Assembly (NCBI RefSeq): GCF_031581265.1
Contig: NZ_JAVLBQ010000003.1
Location: forward strand, 62,001 to 126,000
DNA: 64,000 nucleotides
Reading direction: 5' to 3'
Source of the DNA: Gracilimonas sp031581265
GTDB lineage: Bacteria > Bacteroidota > Rhodothermia > Balneolales > Balneolaceae
How positions within the stretch are numbered: position 1 is the stretch's first letter; each line of letters begins with the position of its first letter. The notes under the pieces were generated by a model. It searched no databases and was not told the DNA's origin. It worked only from the letters and a program-made list of their open reading frames with translations. The position numbers were made by a program, and so were the translations under genes. This document shows, piece after piece, positions 16,522 to 25,448 of the stretch.

Positions 16522-16962
16522 ATGGAAGGACTTAAAATATATCAAGGCGGAGCGGAAAAAAAGCCCAAATATGAAGTAAAGCTTTCCCAAAAAGCAGAGA
16601 CGGGCTTCGTATCTCCTGCCGCTGATCACCTCCAGAAACCTCTGGACCTGGAGGACTTAATCGTTCGTCGTCCGGCGGCCACTTTCTATGTGCGGGCTGA
16701 AGGCAATGCCATGAAAGCATCGGGTATTCATGATGGAGATATACTTGTGGTTGATCGAAGTATTCAGCCCGGTGATGGAACCATTGTAATAGCCGCGATC
16801 GAAGAAGAGCCTGTGATCAGGAGGCTGGTTAAGAGAGGATCGCGGCTGTTTTTAATATCCGATGATCCCAAACTGGAACCCATCACCATTCACCCCGAAA
16901 CCAACTGGCTGGTATGGGGAGTAGTCACCCACGTAATTCACAAATACCAACATGATCATTGA
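16522..16962 (+). CDS. umuD: UmuD-like protein lacking the catalytic Ser-Lys dyad
   Basis: A 146-residue LexA/UmuD-superfamily protein, the partner of the polymerase UmuC. It aligns well with E. coli UmuD: GFVSPAAD after the cleavage position, LIVRRPAATFYVRA, HDGDILVVDRSI, TIVIAAIEEEPVIRRL and the end WGVVTHVIH. The catalytic serine motif GDSM reads GNAM here (Ala63 for Ser60), and the general-base lysine in VKKL reads IRRL (Arg100 for Lys97). The Gly of the cleavage site is kept (Thr27-Gly28). Self-cleavage should therefore be impossible. It overlaps umuC by 11 bases, so the pair is co-translated. The family call is secure and its mode of activation is unknown. Confidence 0.9.
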   Translation: MEGLKIYQGGAEKKPKYEVKLSQKAETGFVSPAADHLQKPLDLEDLIVRRPAATFYVRAEGNAMKASGIHDGDILVVDRSIQPGDGTIVIAAIEEEPVIRRLVKRGSRLFLISDDPKLEPITIHPETNWLVWGVVTHVIHKYQHDH

Positions 16963-18286
16963 GCCACAATCTTTCGAGAATCGGAGTTCGATCGTTTATG
17001 CTATGGTCGACTGTAACAATTTTTATGCGTCCTGTGAGCGGGTTTTTAATCCGAGATTAGAGGACAAGGCCATCGTTATACTTTCCAACAACGACGGCTG
17101 TGTTATTGCGCGGTCGGAGGAAGCCAAGCAGCTTGATATCCCCATGGGAGCGCCGGAATTCAAGTACCGTAAATTCTTCAGGGAGAATGATATGGTAGTA
17201 CGCTCATCTAATTATCCCTTATATGGAGATATGTCGCGCCGGGTAATGGAAACTTTACGACACCTAACCCACGACATTGAAGTGTACAGCATTGATGAAG
17301 CTTTTGCTGAATTATCTACACAAACTTATTCGGACTTAAAAGAATATGGGAGAATCATCAAAGAAACAGTATATCAATGGACAGGTTTGCCGGTTTCTGT
17401 GGGAATTGCGCCTAGTAAAACACTTGCTAAAATTGCAAACGAAACCGCCAAACGAAATTCTATTTATGATGGGGTATTAAACTTATGTAATTATCCCGGA
17501 ACCGATCAGGTCCTCAAAAATATGCCCCTTCAAAAAGTATGGGGAATTGGTCAGGGACTTACGGTTCGTCTGAACCGATTTGGTATTAAAACGGCTTTTG
17601 ATCTTAAACAAAAAGTAGATCACAAACGCTGGATACGAAAACATTTAAATGTAACCGGATTGCGGACGGTGTTAGAACTCAACGGATTGCCATGCATGAA
17701 GTTAAGTGAAGCCCTGGAATCCCGAAAAGGTATTCTCACTTCCCGTATGTTTGGGAAACCACTGTATGAACTCGCGCCTATTCAGGAAGCTGTGGCGACT
17801 TATATCTCTCGCGGTGCGGAGAAACTTCGTGCCCAGGGGTCGGTAGCCTCCAATCTTCAGGTCACGCTAATTGGTGATAAATTCAAGAACCCGAAATCGA
17901 AATATAAATATGGGGCTTACACCTCTTTCAAAGTTCCAACGGCACATACGCCCACATTAATCCGGGCCGGGAAAGCACTGGTGGAATCGGTGCATCTCCC
18001 CAATACGAAGTACAAAAAAGCAGCCATCATGCTTACCGGACTTATTCCCCACAGTGAAATTCAAATGGATTTGTTTGATCGTGAACGCTATACCCAAGAA
18101 CAATTTCGGCTGATGGAATGCATTGACCAAATAAATACCAAACACGGACGAAATACTGCCGCTTTCGCTGCCACGGGATTACATCGTCAAGGAAGTGAAG
18201 AAGCCAATTGGCAGATGAATCAAAACTATTTAAGCAAGCGATACACCACGGAATGGGATGACATCATGGTAGCAAAGACGAAGTAG
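16952..18286 (+). CDS. umuC: DNA polymerase V catalytic subunit UmuC
   Basis: A 444-residue Y-family translesion polymerase. Palm motifs are intact: MVDCNNFYASCERVF with the first metal Asp, LSNNDGCVIARS, and YSIDEAF with the second acidic pair. A helix-hairpin-helix segment (KVWGIGQGLTVRLNRFGI) and the little-finger domain follow. Near the C-terminus QMDLFD is a good beta-clamp binding motif. The start overlaps umuD by 11 bases. It copies damaged DNA with low fidelity during the SOS response. The intact catalytic residues contrast with the altered UmuD partner. Confidence 0.95.
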   Translation: MIIEPQSFENRSSIVYAMVDCNNFYASCERVFNPRLEDKAIVILSNNDGCVIARSEEAKQLDIPMGAPEFKYRKFFRENDMVVRSSNYPLYGDMSRRVMETLRHLTHDIEVYSIDEAFAELSTQTYSDLKEYGRIIKETVYQWTGLPVSVGIAPSKTLAKIANETAKRNSIYDGVLNLCNYPGTDQVLKNMPLQKVWGIGQGLTVRLNRFGIKTAFDLKQKVDHKRWIRKHLNVTGLRTVLELNGLPCMKLSEALESRKGILTSRMFGKPLYELAPIQEAVATYISRGAEKLRAQGSVASNLQVTLIGDKFKNPKSKYKYGAYTSFKVPTAHTPTLIRAGKALVESVHLPNTKYKKAAIMLTGLIPHSEIQMDLFDRERYTQEQFRLMECIDQINTKHGRNTAAFAATGLHRQGSEEANWQMNQNYLSKRYTTEWDDIMVAKTK

Positions 18287-18292
18287 TTTGAC

Positions 18293-18373
18293 AGTTGATA
18301 GTTGATAGGGTGATGAAGATTTATTATAAATCACATTCTCAAAATTGGAAAATCACTGTATCAACTATCAACT
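18293..18373. repeat. Hairpin of 7-bp units between convergent genes (copy d)
   Basis: The left arm 18293-18307 is AGTTGAT AGTTGAT A. The right arm 18359-18373 is its exact complement (15 bp), and GTGAT/ATCAC adds pairs inside. The right arm runs into the last codons of the oxidoreductase gene. It probably ends transcription in both directions. Confidence 0.72.
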
Positions 18374-19470
18374 ATCACTGAAGCTTCTTTGCCGAGCTGC
18401 ATTCCCAGGGCGACCCCCATTCCGCTGAGTCCGGCTACCACCGCAGTATTATCTGAAATCATTTTTAGGATGGGACTTTTAGTAGAGGTGAATCCCATAA
18501 TACCGGACCATTCTGTTTCGATTTCCCATCCGTCAGACAACTCTAAAACTTCATTTGCAAAGCTTAGAAGATGATTTTTAATCTTATCATTTTTACCGAA
18601 CTCATTTGTTGTTTCAACATCAATGTCTAAACTTCGAGCTCCGCCAAGTAAAAATCGATTTCCCACAACCCCACGGAAATAATAGTAGCCTGCATAAAAA
18701 TGGTACGTCCCCTTCCAGCGAAGATTCTCTATCGGTTTGGTTACAAATACAAATCCCCGGCCGGGTTTAATGTCCACGTCTTGTAGCAGTTTTGCGGTAA
18801 AGGAATTTGTAGCCACAATTAATTTATTTGATCTCAGTTCAATTCCATTTTCAAGCAACACATATGCATTATTTTTATCGATCTTCTCAACCTGCGACTG
18901 CCACCTGAATTCCACTCCCAACTTTAGATTCTTCTCATAGAGAGTTCGCATCATCTTTCCGGGATGCAGACATCCTTCATACTTAATACTGATGGATGGA
19001 AAGCCATTATGCTCTGTAGCCTGATATACCTCCTCAACTCCTGCGGCTTCTTTCAGCCAGCGATTGCAAGTATCCAAATGATCCAAAGCTTTTTCATAAA
19101 CTTTTTGATCCGTAAAAATCTCGAATGCGCCCGGTTCACGATAGCCAATATTTTCATCCCCCAAAGTAGATCTCAACAACTTCAACCCATGAAAACGGCG
19201 CCGAATACGATCAATAATCTTAGACTCTTCCTCGATCTTCATATCTGCCATATGTTCTGTCACTGATCCAAAACAGGCAAAACCGGCATTCCTCGTACTG
19301 GCTCCAATCGGGAAAAAACCACGATCGATAACCATCACGCTGGCATTTGGGTTATTTTTCTTATAAAAATAAGCGGTGGATTGTCCGGTGAGTCCGGCTC
19401 CCACTATGATCAAATCAAACGTTCGATCATACAACTCTGATTCCCAAAAAGATCTGTTTGCTTGTATCAT
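18361..19470 (-). CDS. FAD-dependent amino-acid oxidase family protein (DAO fold)
   Basis: A 369-residue flavoprotein oxidoreductase. The FAD-binding beta-alpha-beta motif is at residues about 20-50 (LIIVGAGLTGQSTAYFYKK), followed by the D-amino-acid oxidase fold, with RNAGFACFG typical of the glycine/D-amino-acid/putrescine oxidase group and a C-terminal VVAGLSGMGVALGMQLGK for the second FAD contact. The substrate is not fixed by sequence. The start overlaps the end of the upstream M20 amidohydrolase by 4 bases (ATGA), so they form an operon: the amidohydrolase could release an amino acid or amine that this enzyme oxidises. Confidence 0.85.
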   Translation of the reverse strand: MIQANRSFWESELYDRTFDLIIVGAGLTGQSTAYFYKKNNPNASVMVIDRGFFPIGASTRNAGFACFGSVTEHMADMKIEEESKIIDRIRRRFHGLKLLRSTLGDENIGYREPGAFEIFTDQKVYEKALDHLDTCNRWLKEAAGVEEVYQATEHNGFPSISIKYEGCLHPGKMMRTLYEKNLKLGVEFRWQSQVEKIDKNNAYVLLENGIELRSNKLIVATNSFTAKLLQDVDIKPGRGFVFVTKPIENLRWKGTYHFYAGYYYFRGVVGNRFLLGGARSLDIDVETTNEFGKNDKIKNHLLSFANEVLELSDGWEIETEWSGIMGFTSTKSPILKMISDNTAVVAGLSGMGVALGMQLGKEASVIVDS

Positions 19471-20651
19471 TGATGATCAAAAACTAAGCTTACCATTAAA
19501 GGAGTAGCTACCTCAAAGAAACGATCATCCACATTGTATTTGGAGTGATGCCAGGGATATTTTGAGTCAGCCTCTTCACTCCCACTACCCACAAAAAAGA
19601 ACGCCCCCGGAAATTGCTGCTGATAAAAAGCGAAATCTTCACCGGCCATTATGGGGCGCATCATTTCGATAGCAGCTTCTTCACCAAAAAGCGTTCGGGC
19701 TGAATTCAAAACCGTTTGAGATTCCTTCTCTGAATTGATTACTGCCGGATATCCCCGATTAAACTCAAAGTGATAATTACCTCCGGCCGATTCGGTAATA
19801 CCCTTTGCCAAAGCATCCAGCTTTTCAATTACTAACTTTTCTGTATCAGGAGACAGTGTTCGCGCGGTACCCCACAATTTTACACTTTCCGGAATAATAT
19901 TGTGAGCCGAACCTCCTTCTATTTTGCCTATGGTCACAACCACAGGCTCCGTTGGGTCCACATTGCGGCTTGCGATGGTTTGAACCGCGTTCACGTATTG
20001 TGCAGCTAATACCACCGGGTCAATGGCCTCGTGGGCTCTTGCTGCATGGCCTCCTTTTCCATAAATCTCCACTTCAAACTCTGAGGTAGAAGCCATCAAC
20101 GGACCTGCCTTTGTTGCCATGGTTCCCACTGCGTACATGGGAGAAGTATGTAACCCATAAATGGCATCTACTCCCTGTTTTTGTAAGAAACCCGTTTCAG
20201 TGAGCAGTTTTCCGCCTCCAGGTAATTTCTCTTCTCCGGGTTGAAATATCAGCAACACTTTTCCCTCAATTTCATCCTGAAGTTCTTTTAGAATTTTTGC
20301 CGCTGCCAATAAATTTGCGGTATGTGCATCGTGGCCACAGCAATGAGCTACCCCTTTGTTCTTTGATATAAATGCGGATTTTGCCTCACCTTCTTCCAAA
20401 ATAGGTAAAGCGTCAATATCTGCCCGAAGTGCGATTACACGATCCGACTTTATACCACCTTCAATAATCCCTATACAACCGGTTTCAAGTGAACTCTCAT
20501 GTGGGATATCAAGCTTTTCTAATTCCGATTTGATGAACTTTGTAGTTTCAAATTCCTTAAAACTCAACTCAGGATTTTGATGCAAATACCATCTTGTTTT
20601 AATGGCATATTGCAAATACTCTTCCGATAGTTTTTTAATTTTTGATTGCAT
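19467..20651 (-). CDS. M20-family amidohydrolase (N-acyl amino acid/hippurate type)
   Basis: A 394-residue zinc aminoacylase/carboxypeptidase of the M20D group, starting at ATG 20651; an upstream TTG at 20666 is less likely. Metal-site motifs: GVAHCCGHDAHTANLLAAA (with the Cys and His of the family), the catalytic Glu in FQPGEEKLPGGG, and the closing MAGEDFAFY. The dimerisation insert lies about residues 180-290. It cuts N-acyl or amide bonds of amino acids in the cytoplasm. It overlaps the downstream oxidoreductase by 4 bases. The 3-oxo or acyl group preferred is unknown. Confidence 0.9.
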   Translation of the reverse strand: MQSKIKKLSEEYLQYAIKTRWYLHQNPELSFKEFETTKFIKSELEKLDIPHESSLETGCIGIIEGGIKSDRVIALRADIDALPILEEGEAKSAFISKNKGVAHCCGHDAHTANLLAAAKILKELQDEIEGKVLLIFQPGEEKLPGGGKLLTETGFLQKQGVDAIYGLHTSPMYAVGTMATKAGPLMASTSEFEVEIYGKGGHAARAHEAIDPVVLAAQYVNAVQTIASRNVDPTEPVVVTIGKIEGGSAHNIIPESVKLWGTARTLSPDTEKLVIEKLDALAKGITESAGGNYHFEFNRGYPAVINSEKESQTVLNSARTLFGEEAAIEMMRPIMAGEDFAFYQQQFPGAFFFVGSGSEEADSKYPWHHSKYNVDDRFFEVATPLMVSLVFDHQ

Positions 20652-20770
20652 CGATAACGTTCTCAATTTCGTTTGATGGATAATAAGGATATTCTTTATC
20701 CGAACGTAACCTTTTACCAGGCATTATCGTACTGCTTTCTGCAGTGATATAACCGACTAAACCTACGATT

Positions 20771-22036
20771 ATGAAAACTTCCTCTTGGGAAATTATATTG
20801 GCCGGCTTCCTCTTTGTCGGGGTTGCCATTTACTTAATTGAACAAAACAGCACTTCTCAAAAATCTACTGAAACAGCTACAGCTTCCGATAGCATACAAG
20901 TTAACTTTGATGAAGATGACATCAGGGTATTTCGGTTTAAAAGCCTGGAAAACCTCGAGAATCTCCAAAACTTAGAGAACCTGGAAAACTTAAGAAACCT
21001 TCGCAATCTCGAAAATTTAAAGAACCTTTCCAATATTTTACCGGCTGAAGTCAGGGGTGAATTTGAAGCAGAGATCGATGCTGTAATGAAGGAATTTGAC
21101 CAAGAAAGTGTAAACGTATCCGTTAACCCGGAGCAAGGCACCGTTTCTATTGATAAGGCCATTTCTGCAGAATCCGGGGGATGGACGGCTGTATCACCGG
21201 GTGTTTTTGTTTATGTAAAAGAATTTGACGCAACCAGCCTAAAAGAAGCCATTCTCTCGCTCCCTTTCGGCTCCATTGAAGTGAAAGGAAATTCGGGAAC
21301 TCAATCAAAACTCACCATCCAGGCATCAGGACAAGTAAGTACACGTGCGGAACTTCAGTCAAAAATTAGTACTGCGGTAAATATTAGTCCTGAAAAGGCG
21401 GCTATTGAGTTGAAACCCAATTCCAAAAAACCGCAAGAAACGAATATTCAACTCCACGCCATCCTAACCCTCCCTAAAGAAATTGCTGTACAGATGACTA
21501 CTCAGGGTGGCCATTTGAGTTCTGAGAATATCTCAGGAACTCAGCGGTATAAGACACTTGGAGGGCATATTACATTGAAAAATTTATCAGGGGAAATTAA
21601 TGCTGAAACGGGAGGTGGCCACATTGCCCTGTCGAATGGTGAGGGAACGATTACCCTGAATTCGAGAGGGGGGAATATCCGTTCAGAAAATTCTACAGGA
21701 AATTTAGTTATGCAAACAGCAGGGGGAAGTTTACAAGTCTATGAGTTCAGCGGATCTGTTGATGCTAAAACGAATGGCGGAAACATTGAACTTCGGCTCT
21801 TAGAAAACAGAGGTGCTTCTGCAGCTATCACAAGCGCCGGTTCCATTTCAATTTGGATCCCCAAAAACGGCGATATCGACTTTGATTTATCCGGGAGCTC
21901 GGTAAAAATTGCTTCTGATCTTAATTTTGAAGGTTCACAATCTGCCGGAAGTGCTAAAGGGACTATTGGAAGTGGGGCCTCCTCGCTTACTGCTAAGACC
22001 AATTATGGTAAAGTGTCAGTAAAGCCAATAAATTAA
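20771..22036 (+). CDS. DUF4097-like beta-repeat protein with ten tandem LxN tripeptides
   Basis: A 421-residue protein with an N-terminal membrane helix (about residues 5-24). Residues 59-88 are ten exact L-x-N triplets in a row (20945-21034). After a short helical stretch the C-terminal half, about residues 150-420, has the repetitive beta pattern of DUF4097/adhesin-like domains, with recurring GGHI, GGN and GSL turns. It probably sits on the cytoplasmic membrane with the beta-solenoid facing the periplasm. Varied codons encode the triplets, so the pattern is kept at protein level. Its function is unknown. It is divergent from the M20 gene across a 119-bp gap. Confidence 0.7.
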   Translation: MKTSSWEIILAGFLFVGVAIYLIEQNSTSQKSTETATASDSIQVNFDEDDIRVFRFKSLENLENLQNLENLENLRNLRNLENLKNLSNILPAEVRGEFEAEIDAVMKEFDQESVNVSVNPEQGTVSIDKAISAESGGWTAVSPGVFVYVKEFDATSLKEAILSLPFGSIEVKGNSGTQSKLTIQASGQVSTRAELQSKISTAVNISPEKAAIELKPNSKKPQETNIQLHAILTLPKEIAVQMTTQGGHLSSENISGTQRYKTLGGHITLKNLSGEINAETGGGHIALSNGEGTITLNSRGGNIRSENSTGNLVMQTAGGSLQVYEFSGSVDAKTNGGNIELRLLENRGASAAITSAGSISIWIPKNGDIDFDLSGSSVKIASDLNFEGSQSAGSAKGTIGSGASSLTAKTNYGKVSVKPIN

Positions 22037-22106
22037 TGTGTTATTAAAAGCATAAAAGCCTCTCAGGTTTGCCTGAATTTAAAATGTTAAAATTTTCAGA
22101 TGTGCC

Positions 22107-22370
22107 CTAAGATCCCCGCTTTCCCTTTTTAAAGTATGAACTTGATATCCACTTTATATGAAGCCATAAATGGATAACAACGAATGCTGTAAAAAGCGTG
22201 GCTATCCAAAAATGTAGTTCTCCCCATTGATGTCGAGTTAAGCCAACAAAAATTTCTTGCCGACTCCCTGGCGGTAAAACAAAATGGAGAACAACTCCGG
22301 TTCCAATCAATGCTATCATTACGATAAATAAACCGGCATCTAAAAATACATTTTGGGTATGCTTTCTCAT
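22107..22370 (-). CDS. DUF4405-type small membrane protein
   Basis: An 87-residue protein from ATG 22370, which has GGGAG seven bases upstream; a TTG at 22391 would extend it. It has two hydrophobic helices, with a conserved His in the first (VVLHFVLPPGSR), the pattern HQWGELHFWIA at the start of the second, and HLWLHIKWI after it. Several His residues placed in helices suggest heme b binding, as in the DUF4405/cytochrome-b-like families. No partner electron-transfer gene is adjacent. Confidence 0.7.
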   Translation of the reverse strand: MRKHTQNVFLDAGLFIVMIALIGTGVVLHFVLPPGSRQEIFVGLTRHQWGELHFWIATLFTAFVVIHLWLHIKWISSSYFKKGKRGS

Positions 22371-22468
22371 CTCTGCTCCCTTATTTTCCAAAACATATTA
22401 CACCAACATGAATCTTTTGTGAATTAAAACTTACTTTCAATTTTCTAAAAGTAAGAACGGAATATTTT

Positions 22469-23233
22469 ATGAGTCCAGAAATCCATCAAACCAAAGACGG
22501 CTCCTCAACACTCTACTCTTCCCAATTTGATCAGTTTTATCATAATCCCAATGGGGCTGCTTCTGAAAGTTTATACGTGTTTTTTGAAACCTCAGGGTTG
22601 AACCGATATTTGAAATCAGCCGAATCACTTACCATTCTTGAAATTGGTTTTGGTACCGGACTCAACTTTCTTCTTCTGTTGGATCTCGTTAAAACCTATA
22701 ATTTGAGTATTCCTATAAAATTCTATTCCATAGAGGCATTCCCCATTGATCCACAAGTAGCAGAAGAGATTAACTTTTCTGATCACCTCAAAAATCCTGA
22801 ATTAAACATCCTGTTGCCTGAGATTTTTAGTGAACTAAAATCAGGAATAAACCTCATCAAACCGTTTGATAATCTTCCCATAGAGTTACACTTATTCGTT
22901 GGAAATTTTGAGGATTTCACTCCCGAAAACCTGTATACCGATTTTATATTTCATGATCCTTTTTCCCCTGATGTAAATCCGGAACTGTGGACGTCTGAGG
23001 TCTTTGAAAAGCTATACCATTGGTCTTCAAGTGAAGCGATGTTGACAACCTATTGTGCGGCCTCAAAAGCACGTGGCGCCATGTGTGCAGCAGGCTGGCA
23101 TGTGGCCAAAACAAGGGGTGCCTTAGGTAAGAGGGAAATGACGATTGCCTCCTCATCCAAAGAAAAGCTGAGTGATTTTAAATCCGTCAACGAAAAACTA
23201 TTAGCTGAGCGTTATCGAAATAATGATTTTTGA
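22469..23233 (+). CDS. mnmD: tRNA (mnm5s2U34) methyltransferase MnmD
   Basis: A 254-residue SAM-dependent methyltransferase that finishes the mnm5 group on wobble uridine 34 of some tRNAs; it equals the N-terminal domain of MnmC without the oxidase. The SAM-binding motif LTILEIGFGTGLNFLLLL is at about residues 50-68. The family motif FIFHDPFSPDVNPELWT and the end segment TYCAASKARGAMCAAGWHVAKTRG (shown in part) agree with MnmD. The stand-alone MnmD form is usual in Bacteroidota. It lies convergent with engB. Confidence 0.88.
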   Translation: MSPEIHQTKDGSSTLYSSQFDQFYHNPNGAASESLYVFFETSGLNRYLKSAESLTILEIGFGTGLNFLLLLDLVKTYNLSIPIKFYSIEAFPIDPQVAEEINFSDHLKNPELNILLPEIFSELKSGINLIKPFDNLPIELHLFVGNFEDFTPENLYTDFIFHDPFSPDVNPELWTSEVFEKLYHWSSSEAMLTTYCAASKARGAMCAAGWHVAKTRGALGKREMTIASSSKEKLSDFKSVNEKLLAERYRNNDF

Positions 23234-23258
23234 ACGTATTTAAATTTAAAGACCTGTA

Positions 23259-23855
23259 TTAATCAGTAACAAACTCAGTGATAAGCTTTTTGATTTCATC
23301 AATACCGTCCCGGGTGTCTGCTGAATAAGGCAATATGGGCACTTCAATATTCATCTCCTTCATGATGCGCCTTACTTTAGCCTTGGATTGATTCATTTTG
23401 TTACGAGACAGTTTATCGGATTTGGACAATACCACACAAAAAGGTTTTTCATTCATGCCCATCCAATAGAAAAAATCCTCATCCAGTTGTGTAGGATCGT
23501 GACGGACATCAACGACATGAATTATCAAGTTTAGTGTTTTTCTGTCCAGTAAATATTCCCTGATATTTTTGCCCCAGCGATCGCGCTCCTTTTTGGGAAC
23601 TTTAGCAAATCCATACCCGGGAAGATCCACAAAATAACAACGGTCACCCAGCTGGTAGTAATTCATTTGCTGCGTTTTACCGGGCACATTTGACGTTCGT
23701 GCAATGTTTTTCTTATTCAGCAGTACATTAATCAGAGAAGATTTTCCAACATTGGATCTTCCGGCAAAACAAACTTCAGGTAAGCTCTCTGTGGGACATT
23801 CTTCTAACTTTGTGGCACTTGTAACAAACTCAGGCTGTATGTTAAATAAGCTCAT
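23259..23855 (-). CDS. engB: Ribosome biogenesis GTP-binding protein EngB (YsxC/YihA)
   Basis: A 198-residue essential GTPase for assembly of the large ribosomal subunit. The G motifs are in order: G1 GRSNVGKSSL (about residues 32-41), the switch with SNVPGKTQ, G3 DLPGYGFA, and G4 VLSKSDKL. The length matches the family. The start overlaps the 3' end of purF by 14 bases, so the two are transcribed together. Confidence 0.96.
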   Translation of the reverse strand: MSLFNIQPEFVTSATKLEECPTESLPEVCFAGRSNVGKSSLINVLLNKKNIARTSNVPGKTQQMNYYQLGDRCYFVDLPGYGFAKVPKKERDRWGKNIREYLLDRKTLNLIIHVVDVRHDPTQLDEDFFYWMGMNEKPFCVVLSKSDKLSRNKMNQSKAKVRRIMKEMNIEVPILPYSADTRDGIDEIKKLITEFVTD

Positions 23856-25344
23856 TTGCCTCTTTTTCTACACCAAAATTTACGGGAACAGGATATTCGC
23901 CGGTAAAGCAGGCTGTGCAATAGTCATATTCGGAATCATTGGCTTCTTTCACGGCTCCAACAAGTCCTTCCGGAGAGAGATAACGAAGGCTGTCTACCCC
24001 AATTTCCTCAGCCATTTTTTCAATATCCTTATCAAATTTGTTGGCAATGAGTTCATCCGGGCTTGGGAAATCCATTCCATAATAACACGGACTTATAATT
24101 GGAGGAGAGCTCACTAAAAAATGTACCTCGGCAGGATTACAGTCTCGAATCATATCTACTAAATACCGGGAAGTAGTTCCTCGCACAATGGAATCATCCA
24201 CAATAATTACGGGTCTGCCTTCTATCACCCCACGAACAGGATTGAATTTCGTTCGCACTTTTTGCTCCCGAGACTTTTGTCCGGGTGAAATAAACGTTCT
24301 CCCCACATAATGATTTCGAATAAGCCCCATATCATATTGGCAATCGTAACCTAATTTCTGACTTTCGGTAGCATACCCTAAAGCAGCCGTATTACTGGAA
24401 TCGGGTACTGAAATCACAACCGGTCTTTTTCCTGATGTATCATTTTTAATGATTTCATTGAGCGGATGTTCCTTGGCCAGCTTTTTGCCAAGATTTCTGC
24501 GAATTTTATCTACCATCTCTCCAAAAATCATACTGTCGGGACGGGAGAAGTACACATATTCAAAAATACACTGACTGGTTCCGGTCCCTTTTGTAGGAGG
24601 AATATGAAATGACTTAGGTTCCCCAGTCTCATCAGCCTCTTTATCAATCACTACCACTTCTCCGGGTTCAACATCGCGGATATATTCTGCGTCATTAATG
24701 TCGAAAGCACAGGTTTCACTGGCTACACAGAATGCCCCATCTACTTTACCAAGTGCAAGTGGCCGAAACCCATTGGGATCGCGAACGGCTATGAGCTTAT
24801 CATCGGTTAAAATTACCAGGCAGTAGGCACCTTCAATCTGCCGAAGAGCATCCATAATCTGATCAAGCTGATCTTCATATAAGCTGTGAGAAATAAGGTG
24901 TAAAATTAGCTCGGTGTCGGATGTACTCTGGAATAAAACCCCCTCCTTCCGAAACCGCTCTCTGATTTGTTTTGCGTTGGAAAGATTTCCATTGTGACCT
25001 ATAGCCAAATTCCCATTTCGGTAGTGCACTCTGAATGGCTGAATATTCGCCGGATTTTTTGAAGACCCTGAGGTGGAATACCGATTGTGACCAATGGCAT
25101 TTTGACCCTTTAGGATTTTCTTAAATACTTTTGACTTGTCAAATACATTTAGCACCAGGCCAAAATCTTTATAAGCAGGCATGACATATCGCTCCTTTTC
25201 GTCATCATAAAAAGAAGTTACGATACCAGCTGATTCTTGTCCGCGGTGTTGGAGGGCGTGAAGGCCGTAGTAGGTGTGAATTGCAGCATCAGGGTGATTA
25301 TAGATACCGTAGATTCCACAATATTCGCGAGGTTTGTCGCTCAT
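23842..25344 (-). CDS. purF: Amidophosphoribosyltransferase
   Basis: A 500-residue first committed enzyme of purine synthesis, making phosphoribosylamine from PRPP and glutamine. The N-terminal nucleophile Cys9 follows a short propeptide (MSDKPREYCGIYG). The glutaminase domain contains RYSTSG and HNGNL. The PRPP-binding loop VIIVDDSIVRGTTS lies in the C-terminal domain. Four cysteines at the positions of the B. subtilis iron-sulfur ligands are present (in SQCIFEY, SPCYYG, and the CTAC pair), so this is the 4Fe-4S type. It overlaps engB. Confidence 0.97.
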   Translation of the reverse strand: MSDKPREYCGIYGIYNHPDAAIHTYYGLHALQHRGQESAGIVTSFYDDEKERYVMPAYKDFGLVLNVFDKSKVFKKILKGQNAIGHNRYSTSGSSKNPANIQPFRVHYRNGNLAIGHNGNLSNAKQIRERFRKEGVLFQSTSDTELILHLISHSLYEDQLDQIMDALRQIEGAYCLVILTDDKLIAVRDPNGFRPLALGKVDGAFCVASETCAFDINDAEYIRDVEPGEVVVIDKEADETGEPKSFHIPPTKGTGTSQCIFEYVYFSRPDSMIFGEMVDKIRRNLGKKLAKEHPLNEIIKNDTSGKRPVVISVPDSSNTAALGYATESQKLGYDCQYDMGLIRNHYVGRTFISPGQKSREQKVRTKFNPVRGVIEGRPVIIVDDSIVRGTTSRYLVDMIRDCNPAEVHFLVSSPPIISPCYYGMDFPSPDELIANKFDKDIEKMAEEIGVDSLRYLSPEGLVGAVKEANDSEYDYCTACFTGEYPVPVNFGVEKEANELI

Positions 25345-25448
25345 ATTTTCAATTTGAACCTTATGAATGTTGGTTAGCCTATAAGATAAGAAATGATTGT
25401 GGGTTTCGGGAATTAGAAGTTGCGGAAGTTATTGACAGGTTATTCACA

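Noticed and set aside
20635..20829. 64-codon minus-strand frame between the M20 and DUF4097-like genes
   Set aside because: It overlaps the start of the divergent gene and the 5' end of the M20 gene, and its second half uses the M20 start region in another frame; composition is not clearly protein-like.
25438..25446. DnaA-box-like TTATTCACA downstream of the kinase gene and upstream of purF
   Set aside because: One mismatch and isolated; such single sites are frequent by chance in AT-rich DNA.
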